A stretch of DNA of 12,994 nucleotides. Source: Desulfoprunum sp. (GTDB lineage Bacteria > Desulfobacterota > Desulfobulbia > Desulfobulbales > Desulfocapsaceae). The notes under the pieces were generated by a model. That model was not told where the DNA came from. It was given only the letters and a program-made list of their open reading frames with translations, and did no database searches. Shown here piece after piece: positions 7,064 through 12,610 of this stretch (positions are counted from its first letter, which is position 1; each line of letters opens with the position of its first letter). The DNA lies in assembly GCA_030696435.1 (NCBI GenBank), contig JAUYSF010000194.1:1-12994 (forward strand). Direction: 5' to 3'. The position numbers and the translations under genes are program-made.

Positions 7064-7623
7064 GAGCTGCCATCCCCCCAGCGTTTCCGATCGGCAATCT
7101 CAATCCCAAGCTGGTCGGCAAGCCGCCAAGAGTAGGTGGTTGCCGCCTCATCAAGGGTTGTAGGATTCATATAAAAACCCGGCATGGGTGGGCAGATCAC
7201 GGCACCGGCGTCATGGGCCTGCAACATGTTCTGCAGATGGGTGCGGTTGAAGGGGGTCTCGCGCACGGCAAGCACCAGCCTCCTCCGCTCTTTCAGCATG
7301 ACATCGGCGGCCCGATGAATAAGGTTGATCGACAGCCCGGCGGCAATAGCTGCCAGGCTGCCCATGGAACAGGGCAGCACTACCATGGCCGAGTAATCAG
7401 CAGATCCGGAGGCCGGAGCTGCGGCAAAATCACCATAATCAAACCACCTGCTTACCATCGGCAGGCCTTCAGGAGCCATCTGCTGCTCCATCTGCAGGAC
7501 CTTTCTGCCTGAAGGTGAACAAATCCCATGGACCACAATTTCCTGGCCCGAAATCACCTGTAGAAACGAACGGAGATAGAGCATACCGCTGGCCCCGGTC
7601 ACGGCTACGAGAAGTTTTTTCAT
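7057..7623 (-). CDS. ubiX: Flavin prenyltransferase UbiX (MqnM-like)
   Basis: UbiX-type enzymes attach a dimethylallyl group to FMN, making the prenylated flavin needed by UbiD-type decarboxylases. In the futalosine route this partner would be MqnL. From the start chosen here the protein has 188 residues, normal for the family. Motifs are VAVTGASG (6-13, flavin phosphate binding), VVLPCSMGSLAAIAAGLS, RRRLVLAVRETPFNR around 114-127 with conserved R121 and E122, and PPMPGFY. I chose the ATG at 7623 because it puts MKKLL just before the first strand and has AGGAG 5 nt upstream. The ATG at 7638, five residues longer with AAGGA upstream, is equally possible on signal. No UbiD partner is in the window. 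A small hairpin lies just upstream between mqnA and this gene. Confidence 0.9.
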   Translation of the reverse strand: MKKLLVAVTGASGMLYLRSFLQVISGQEIVVHGICSPSGRKVLQMEQQMAPEGLPMVSRWFDYGDFAAAPASGSADYSAMVVLPCSMGSLAAIAAGLSINLIHRAADVMLKERRRLVLAVRETPFNRTHLQNMLQAHDAGAVICPPMPGFYMNPTTLDEAATTYSWRLADQLGIEIADRKRWGDGSSC

Positions 7624-7651
7624 TGAAGCTCCTGTCATCGCAGTCTTCCTT

Positions 7652-7668
7652 GGAGGACAATTGCCTCC
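7652..7668 (-). promoter_or_regulatory. Intercistronic hairpin between mqnA and ubiX
   Basis: GGAGG (7664-7668 read on the minus strand) pairs with CCTCC (7652-7656) across a 7-nt loop, in the 41-55 nt gap upstream of ubiX. It hides one SD-like AAGGAGG while leaving the nearer AAGGAAG and AGGAG free. No U-tract follows, so it is not a terminator. Confidence 0.35.
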
Positions 7669-7678
7669 TTCGTTTTCT

Positions 7679-8545
7679 TTAGGAAATGCTGAGGGGATGA
7701 ATTTTCAGGGGCAAGGCATCCTTTGACGCCTCTCCCCGCACAATGAGGTAGCCGAAAAACTTTTCAAGAGCCCGCTGTTTTTCCGGACCAAGATCATGTT
7801 CGATGGCCCGGAGATAGGCATAACAGTTCTCGCAGGGCATGGGGATGCGGGCGGCGACCTGTTCACAGATGGTCAGCATCTCTTCCCTGCCCTGGGCCCG
7901 GCAACGCAGGAATTCTCGATGGATCTCGGCCAGTTCCCCGGCATGGTCCCGGCAATACTCCTCTCTCACCGCGAAGACCGCGAAGACAAAGGGCAGCCCG
8001 GTTTCCTGTTGCCAGATCTCTCCCAGATCATACTGGAAAGCAAAGTGTTTTTCACTGACAAGCCGCAGGGCATCATCACCGATTGCCAGCACTGCTTGGG
8101 CATTTCCAGCCTCGACACCGCGCACCTCACCTGAACTGTAAACCGGCCTGACCCGGACAAATTCCTCCAGGATAACCTTCACCAGGGCGACCGAGGTCTC
8201 GGACTGATTGCTGAGCAGTACTTGGGCACCACCAAGTTCTGCTATCGGCACATGCGAGAAAAGAAACACCGATCCCACCGGGCCATTGGCGCTGATCGAC
8301 AGATCTTCGAGAATCCGATAGCGCTCCGGCCTCATCCCGTATTCGTAACAGGAGACAACCCCTATATCCAATTCACCTGCGGCAAGCATCCGGCACAGAG
8401 TCGCAGGAGGTGCCTCAACCACCTGCCAGCGCTCGTGCCTGACCGTTCTTTTCCAGACTTCATAGATCGGAGCGGTGTTGATATAGTTCACCATGCCAAT
8501 TCGGCATTTTGGTGTATCACCTGTCGCTTCGCGGCTCTCCATCAT
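7679..8545 (-). CDS. mqnA: Chorismate dehydratase MqnA
   Basis: MqnA removes water from chorismate to give 3-enolpyruvyl-benzoate, the first step of the futalosine menaquinone pathway, in the cytoplasm. The 288-residue protein has a periplasmic-binding-protein-like fold without a signal peptide. Family features are IGMVNYINTAPIY (16-28), LAAGELDIGVVSCYEYG (54-70), SANGPVGSVFLFS (85-97), the ligand-binding SNQSETSVALVKVIL (112-126) and IGDDAL. MqnD belongs to the same superfamily, but the N-terminal NYINTAPIY and the SCYEYG block favour MqnA. Two adjacent ATGs (8545 and 8542) follow a GGAAA; the first is used here. It begins 31 nt after mqnC. Confidence 0.9.
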   Translation of the reverse strand: MMESREATGDTPKCRIGMVNYINTAPIYEVWKRTVRHERWQVVEAPPATLCRMLAAGELDIGVVSCYEYGMRPERYRILEDLSISANGPVGSVFLFSHVPIAELGGAQVLLSNQSETSVALVKVILEEFVRVRPVYSSGEVRGVEAGNAQAVLAIGDDALRLVSEKHFAFQYDLGEIWQQETGLPFVFAVFAVREEYCRDHAGELAEIHREFLRCRAQGREEMLTICEQVAARIPMPCENCYAYLRAIEHDLGPEKQRALEKFFGYLIVRGEASKDALPLKIHPLSIS

Positions 8546-8576
8546 AATTTCCGGCAGTCACATCAGAGGTGGTGCT

Positions 8577-9662
8577 TCAGACGAGGGTATAATCCATGCG
8601 GCGCTGGCACGGCGTAAAACCGGCATCAGTCACCAATCTGCGGATTTCCTGTTCGGTGAGTCGGAAACTGACCCCTGCCGCCGCCACGACATTTTCCTCG
8701 ATCATGGTACTGCCAAAGTCATTGGCGCCAAAAAAGAGGGAGAGCTGGGCAATCTTAGGTCCCTGAGTGACCCAGGAGGCCTGCACATTAGCAAAATTAT
8801 CGAGATAGATCCTGGAAAGCGCCAGCATGCGCAGATAGCCCATGGCCGTAGTCTTTTCAATGCCTGCCAGAAGCGTATTGTCGGGCTGAAACGGCCAGGG
8901 AATGAAGGCGGTGAAACCACCGGTCCGATCCTGCAACTGTCGCAGCCGCCGCAGATGTTCAAGACGCTCCTCGACCGTCTCAATATGGCCGAACATCATG
9001 GTGGCCGTGGTCCGTAAACCCTGGCCATGGGCCTCTTCCATAACTTCCAACCACTGATCGGCCGTGCATTTCCGCGGAGCAGTCGCCTGCCGGACCCGAT
9101 CACTCAAGATCTCGGCCCCGCCGCCTGGGATCGAATCAAGCCCTGCGGCAATCAGTCTCTCCAGCACTTCCCGTAGAGAGAGCCCCGAGAGTAGCGAGAA
9201 ATGATGAATCTCCGGTGGTGAAAACCCGTGCACATGGATACCGGTTTTTTTCATAAACCGGAGCATTTCCTCATAATACGCCAAAGGCTGATCGGGGTGC
9301 AGGCCGCCCTGGAGCAGGATCTGGGTGCCGCCCAACTCCTGGGTCTCTTTGATCTTGGCCGCAAGCTCGGCAAAGGACAGCAGATAGCCGCCCTTTTCTT
9401 CAGGCGTTTTGAAGAAGGCACAGAATTTACAAGCAGAGATACAGATATCGGTATAGTTGATATTGCGGTCGATCACATAGGTGACCTGTTTCTCCGGATG
9501 CAGGCGCTCCCGGATGGCATTAGCGAGAAATCCGAGATCGTACAAACCGCCCTTCTCTTCGAGATAAAGATACTCTTCATCACCTATCCTGACACCGGCC
9601 AGGACATTTTCGTGTATGTCCCTCAGTCGCTTATCAGGCATATCTTCAAACCTGCCCGTCAT
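8577..9662 (-). CDS. mqnC: Dehypoxanthinyl-futalosine cyclase (radical SAM MqnC)
   Basis: MqnC converts dehypoxanthinyl futalosine to its cyclic form by radical SAM chemistry in the cytoplasm. The 361 residues match the family length. The [4Fe-4S]-binding CX3CX2C is CISACKFC (C74, C78, C81), preceded by NINYTDIC. Other signatures are GGTQILLQGGLHP (111-123), SIPGGGAEILSDRVR (177-191), TTATMMFGHIET (218-229) and TGGFTAFIPWPFQP (247-260). The HGFSPPEI and FIPWPFQP segments separate it from the neighbouring paralogue MqnE. The ATG overlaps the mqnE stop as ATGA, which supports this start over an internal Met at residue 8. Confidence 0.92.
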   Translation of the reverse strand: MTGRFEDMPDKRLRDIHENVLAGVRIGDEEYLYLEEKGGLYDLGFLANAIRERLHPEKQVTYVIDRNINYTDICISACKFCAFFKTPEEKGGYLLSFAELAAKIKETQELGGTQILLQGGLHPDQPLAYYEEMLRFMKKTGIHVHGFSPPEIHHFSLLSGLSLREVLERLIAAGLDSIPGGGAEILSDRVRQATAPRKCTADQWLEVMEEAHGQGLRTTATMMFGHIETVEERLEHLRRLRQLQDRTGGFTAFIPWPFQPDNTLLAGIEKTTAMGYLRMLALSRIYLDNFANVQASWVTQGPKIAQLSLFFGANDFGSTMIEENVVAAAGVSFRLTEQEIRRLVTDAGFTPCQRRMDYTLV

Positions 9663-10756
9663 TCGTGCACCCGAATGACGTTATACAGGGTATCGCGCTC
9701 GATCGGAATGCGTCCGGCCTCCTTGATGAGCCGAACCAGTGTGGTGCTGCCGATGGCCTGCTCGGTATCGGCCCCGGCCATATGGGTGATAACCTCCTCC
9801 TTGACCGTGCCGTCCATATCGTCTGCCCCGAAAGAGAGGGCGACCTGGGCGAGTTTCGGACCGATCATCACCCAATAGGCCTTGATATGGGGAAAGTTGT
9901 CGAGATAGAGGCGGGCCACCGCAATGTTCTTCAGATCATCAATACCGGTGGTCCGGGAAAGAGAGGACATCTCAGTATTCTGCGGATGAAAGGCGAGTGG
10001 GATGAAGGCGAGAAAACCCTTGGTTTCATCCTGCGCTGCACGCAGAGCGCTTAGATGTTCAAGCCGTTCCTCCATGGTCTCAATATGACCATAGAGCATC
10101 GTGGCGTTGGTATGAAGTCCCTGGCGATGCGCGGTCTTGGCAACCTCAAGCCAGTCTTCGCCGGAGAGCTTTTTTTCACAGGTCAAAAGGCGAATTCGTG
10201 GACTAAAGACCTCGGCACCACCGCCAGGGATCGAGCCCAGACCGGCATCCTTAAGAATCTCCAGGGTGTCTGCCACAGATTTGCCGGCAAGCCCGGCCAG
10301 ATGGGCGATCTCAACACAGGTGAAGGCCTGGATATGCACCGCCGGTCGAACCTCCTTGATCCCCCGGAGCACCTCAAGATAATACTCGAAGGGCAATTCG
10401 GGATGGATGCCACCAACCATGTGAATCTCGGTGATTGGTTCGTCGAGGCGGCCACGCACCTTCTGCTTGACCTCTTCAACGCTCATCTCATAGCCCAAAT
10501 CCGAGCCTTTCTCTTTGCCAAACGCACAGAACTTGCAAAGATTCGTGCAGATATTCGAGTAGTTGATATGCTGATTGTAGATAAAATAGGCTTTGTCACC
10601 ATTGAGCCTGTTCCTGACCATGTCAGCCAGGTAGCCGAGGGCAAGGATGTCATGGCTTTGATAGAGCAGCAATCCATCCGCCTGGCTGAGCCTGGCTCCT
10701 GCCTCGACCTTTTCAAGAAGCGCGCCGAGTCCTGCTTTTTCGATGTAGTTTTTCAC
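9659..10756 (-). CDS. mqnE: Aminofutalosine synthase (radical SAM MqnE)
   Basis: MqnE joins 3-enolpyruvyl-benzoate to SAM-derived adenosine, giving aminodeoxyfutalosine. The 365-residue protein carries the cluster motif CTNLCKFC (C70, C74, C77), then EIHMVGGIHPELP, HIQAFTCVEIAHLA, LGSIPGGGAEVFSPRIR, HTNATMLYGHIET and KGFLAFIPLAFHP. VGGIHP and FIPLAFHP are MqnE-type where MqnC has QGGLHP and FIPWPFQP. The start codon is GTG (10756-10754). No Shine-Dalgarno is visible, because the preceding bases are the U-tract of the sigma-gene terminator, which ends 6 nt upstream. No nearer in-frame ATG, GTG or TTG fits, as the next Met is at residue 46, past conserved N-terminal sequence. It is the first gene of the mqn-purC operon. 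Confidence 0.92.
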   Translation of the reverse strand: MKNYIEKAGLGALLEKVEAGARLSQADGLLLYQSHDILALGYLADMVRNRLNGDKAYFIYNQHINYSNICTNLCKFCAFGKEKGSDLGYEMSVEEVKQKVRGRLDEPITEIHMVGGIHPELPFEYYLEVLRGIKEVRPAVHIQAFTCVEIAHLAGLAGKSVADTLEILKDAGLGSIPGGGAEVFSPRIRLLTCEKKLSGEDWLEVAKTAHRQGLHTNATMLYGHIETMEERLEHLSALRAAQDETKGFLAFIPLAFHPQNTEMSSLSRTTGIDDLKNIAVARLYLDNFPHIKAYWVMIGPKLAQVALSFGADDMDGTVKEEVITHMAGADTEQAIGSTTLVRLIKEAGRIPIERDTLYNVIRVHE

Positions 10757-10762
10757 GGCAAT

Positions 10763-10791
10763 AAAAAAAGCCGGGCGAGTTTCACCCGGCT
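10763..10791 (-). terminator. Intrinsic terminator of the sigma-factor gene
   Basis: On the minus strand AGCCGGG (10791-10785) pairs perfectly with CCCGGCT (10775-10769) across a 9-nt loop. The downstream run of Ts ends at 10763. It lies 23 nt after the sigma-gene stop and 6 nt before the mqnE GTG start, so it also sits where it could limit read-through into the menaquinone operon. Confidence 0.88.
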
Positions 10792-10814
10792 CTACGATTT
10801 GAGGTTCAGAGGGA

Positions 10815-12152
10815 TCAATCGATGAAAAATTTCAGCTTTTCACGTCTGCTGGAATGCCTCAGTCGATTGAGGGCCTTTTTTTCTATCTGGCGGATGCGCT
10901 CGCGGGAGACATTGAAGCGTTTGCCAATCTCCTCAAGGGTATATTCCGCCTTCTCGCCGATGCCAAAGCGCAGACGGATGATCTTCTCTTCACGCTCGCT
11001 GAGGGTGGACAGGATCTCGGTGACCCGGCCCGCCAGTTCCCTGGTCTGCACCGCATCATAGGGTGACTGGGACTCCTGATTCTCGAGAAAATCACCCAGA
11101 GTCGAATCGTCATCACCAACGGGTGTCTCAAGGGAGATTGGTTCTCTTGAGGCCTCAAGGATGGAGAGGATCTTATCCATCGGCAGATTGGTCGATTTGG
11201 AGATCTCAAGCGGCGTCGGCTCGCGGCCCAATTCTTTAAAAAGGGCATAGAAGGCCTTGAAAAACTGGCTTCGCAGTTCAAGAAAATGCACCGGCAGACG
11301 GATGGTCCGGGTCTTATCGAGAATGGCCCGGGTGATGGCCTGACGTATCCACCAGCTGGCATAGGTGGAAAACTTGTTGCCCTTGGTATAGTCGAAACGG
11401 AAGACCGCCCGCATGAGCCCGAGATTGCCTTCCTGGATCAGATCGGCGAGTGTCAAACCTTGATGCATGTAGCGCTTGGCGATAGATACAACGAGCCTGA
11501 GATTGGCCCGAATCATCGTGTCTTTGGCTATTTCAATCGATCGACTGTAGGCCTCCAGTTTGGCCTGCAACTCGAAGAGTTCTCTGATTTCAGGGTACTT
11601 TTTCGCGGCGCTGACGACGCTGTAGCGCATGAAGTTCAACTGCTGCTTTTTAGGTTTGAGGGTCGGATCGCGTTTTTCCCAGAGGTCAATCCGTTCGGTA
11701 AGGAGCTTCATCTCCTTGACACCCGAATGATCTTCTCGGATGGCCTGAATGATTGCCTCAAATCCCTGGCGGATGGTTTTACTGTATTTGGCCTCTTCCT
11801 CAGGGGTCAACAGGTCGAAGCGACCCATCTCGCGCAGATAGGTGGTTGTGGTCTCTTCTGCCTCATGAGAGTCATCCTCGCCTCCCGAACTGATCATCTC
11901 ATCTTTGAGGTCATCAATATCAAGACACGATTCGTCCTTTTTCTCCCATACTTCGCCTGAAAGCGTCCTCTTTTCACCTGAGTCTTCAATGGTGACGATC
12001 TCGATATCGTGAGCACCGAGGAAATTAAAGATGCTTTCGATCGCTCCCGCATCTTTAATTTCTTCCGGCAACAGCTCGTTCAAGTCACTAAAGCTGATAC
12101 ACCCTTCGGACTTTCCGGCTTTTAGAAGATTTTCTTTGAGTTCTGACAGCAC
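10815..12152 (-). CDS. RpoD-like sigma-70 factor (compact, 445 residues)
   Basis: This sigma subunit directs RNA polymerase to promoters. Domains in order are a region 1.1-like acidic N-terminus (1-55), an acidic linker, region 1.2 (TYLREMGRFDLLTPEEE, 104-120), region 2 (~212-280, with LIQEGNLGLMRAVFRFD and YASWWIRQAITRAI), region 3.0 (IRLPVHFLEL, 284-293), a 3.2 linker with DDDSTLGDFLENQE, and region 4 with helix-turn-helix TLEEIGKRFNVSRERIRQIE (405-424). The residues that read -10 and -35 elements look RpoD-like, so target promoters should be TTGACA/TATAAT-type. It is shorter than the usual ~600-residue RpoD because the non-conserved region is small, and 292-307 departs from the usual RpoD sequence. 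It may be a group 2 factor or a compact RpoD; that is unresolved. The start is GTG with GGAG 10 nt upstream. A terminator follows. Confidence 0.9.
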   Translation of the reverse strand: MLSELKENLLKAGKSEGCISFSDLNELLPEEIKDAGAIESIFNFLGAHDIEIVTIEDSGEKRTLSGEVWEKKDESCLDIDDLKDEMISSGGEDDSHEAEETTTTYLREMGRFDLLTPEEEAKYSKTIRQGFEAIIQAIREDHSGVKEMKLLTERIDLWEKRDPTLKPKKQQLNFMRYSVVSAAKKYPEIRELFELQAKLEAYSRSIEIAKDTMIRANLRLVVSIAKRYMHQGLTLADLIQEGNLGLMRAVFRFDYTKGNKFSTYASWWIRQAITRAILDKTRTIRLPVHFLELRSQFFKAFYALFKELGREPTPLEISKSTNLPMDKILSILEASREPISLETPVGDDDSTLGDFLENQESQSPYDAVQTRELAGRVTEILSTLSEREEKIIRLRFGIGEKAEYTLEEIGKRFNVSRERIRQIEKKALNRLRHSSRREKLKFFID

Positions 12153-12182
12153 CGGGAAACCACTCCATTACTTGAATTTAGA

Positions 12183-12229
12183 AGACTATTGGGTCATATC
12201 ATGCTACACTGACCGATACTAAATAGTCT
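12183..12229. repeat. Nested inverted repeat upstream of the sigma gene
   Basis: Outer arms AGACTATT (12183-12190) and AATAGTCT (12222-12229) are perfect inverted copies. Inside them GGTCA (12192-12196) and TGACC (12210-12214) form a second pair. The structure lies 31-77 bp before the GTG start and could be an operator or a 5'-UTR stem. Confidence 0.4.
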
Positions 12230-12259
12230 CAAGGGGTTACAAGAAATCTGCTCTGATAA

Positions 12260-12312
12260 ATCACTTCCGTGATCTTATAACAAAAAAAATGCCAACGGAA
12301 ACACTTCCGTGA
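12260..12312. repeat. Paired palindromic repeats CACTTCCGTGA, 40 bp apart
   Basis: CACTTCCGTGA occurs at 12262-12272 and 12302-12312, identical and exactly 40 bp (about four helix turns) apart. The first copy extends to ATCAC-TTCC-GTGAT, a 5-bp-arm palindrome. The second is also the 5' arm of the minus-strand terminator hairpin, so it may be RNA structure rather than a protein site. A weak minus-strand promoter (TTTCCG at 12301-12296, 16 bp, TATAAG at 12279-12274) would start inside the first copy. Confidence 0.45.
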
Positions 12313-12315
12313 GCA
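12282..12315 (-). terminator. Intrinsic-terminator-like hairpin upstream of the sigma gene
   Basis: Read on the minus strand, TGCTCACGGAA (12315-12305) pairs with TTCCGTTGGCA (12300-12290) around a GTGT tetraloop. There is one mismatch and one G:U in 11 positions, and eight Ts follow (12289-12282). It lies 130 nt before the sigma-gene start and about 165 nt after the predicted start point of the promoter at 12487-12514. It either ends a small RNA or attenuates the sigma transcript. Confidence 0.6.
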
Positions 12316-12391
12316 CCCTGGAAAATTCACCAAAACCTGAGATTTTAATCCAATCAATGCAATAATGCACTATTTAAAATTGTCCTGTCTC

Positions 12392-12475
12392 TCAAGCCAG
12401 GAATAGAGCAACAGGCAGTGATTCATATTTCATTGTGTTTAAGAGCAGCTCACCGGCAACAGTACATTCGTCCAT
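12392..12475 (-). CDS. Possible 27-codon leader ORF
   Basis: An ATG at 12475 opens a 27-residue frame ending in TGA at 12392, inside the candidate small RNA. It begins MDECTVAGEL and has a hydrophobic end. A poor SD-like GAGAA lies about 6-10 nt upstream, mostly before the predicted transcription start, so it would be nearly leaderless. Codons 7-10 overlap the candidate antiterminator segment. I do not recognise the peptide, and a frame of this size can occur by chance. Confidence 0.2.
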   Translation of the reverse strand: MDECTVAGELLLNTMKYESLPVALFLA

Positions 12476-12486
12476 CACGTTCTCAT

Positions 12487-12514
12487 ATTATAGCATTCCT
12501 GGTTTGAGATACAA
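12487..12514 (-). promoter_or_regulatory. Extended -10 sigma-70 promoter toward the sigma gene
   Basis: On the minus strand the sequence is TTGTAT (12514-12509), a 16-bp spacer ending in TGC, then TATAAT (12492-12487). The -10 is a perfect consensus with the TGn extension, which compensates for the poor -35 (3 of 6). Predicted start is near 12480, 328 nt before the sigma-gene GTG. Confidence 0.6.
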
Positions 12515-12547
12515 GTCCGGGCGATATTGTTTTCGCAGGGTTTTTTT

Positions 12548-12575
12548 CTGACACAGTGCAATGAACCGGAATTAT
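12548..12575 (+). promoter_or_regulatory. Candidate promoter for malQ
   Basis: CTGACA (12548-12553, 5 of 6) and AATTAT (12570-12575, 4 of 6) are separated by 16 bp. Transcription would start near 12582, inside the palindrome that follows, giving a leader of about 29 nt. It diverges from the minus-strand promoter at 12487-12514. Confidence 0.35.
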
Positions 12576-12597
12576 TGAAATATATCAATATATTTCA
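12576..12597. repeat. Perfect AT-rich palindrome next to the malQ ribosome binding site
   Basis: Arms TGAAATATAT (12576-12585) and ATATATTTCA (12588-12597) are exact inverted copies around a CA centre. The last base is the first A of the AGGAG site for malQ (12597-12601). It could be an operator at the transcription start or an RNA hairpin beside the RBS. Confidence 0.65.
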
Positions 12598-12610
12598 GGA
12601 GAGAAATTAT

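Larger units (their letters stand above)
12282..12480 (-). ncRNA. Candidate ~200-nt small RNA or attenuated leader
   Basis: The unit is bounded by the extended -10 promoter (predicted start near 12480) and the hairpin plus U8 at 12315-12282. It matches no RNA family I recognise. Its length is near that of 6S RNA, but I do not see the long closing stem and central bubble expected of 6S. A short hairpin TCCTG/CAGGA lies mid-way (~12372-12391). Segment 12456-12448 could pair with 12314-12307, the 5' arm of the terminator, which would give an antitermination state. The promoter and terminator are seen; the RNA itself is inferred. Confidence 0.35.

Noticed and set aside
8577..10756. mqnC and mqnE as a recent tandem duplication or split gene
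   Set aside because: They are distinct family members with different signature motifs (QGGLHP/FIPWPFQP versus VGGIHP/FIPLAFHP) and both are needed for the pathway.
10055..10825. 256-codon plus-strand frame opposite mqnE
   Set aside because: Antisense shadow of a radical SAM gene with all motifs intact; it also crosses the terminator hairpin.
11286..11960. 224-codon plus-strand frame opposite the sigma gene
   Set aside because: Antisense to conserved sigma regions 1.2 to 2.4; no domain recognised.
12282..12480. 6S RNA as the identity of the candidate small RNA
   Set aside because: Length and position would fit, but the ends do not form a long closing stem and no central bubble flanked by conserved stems is visible by eye. 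A covariance-model search would settle it.
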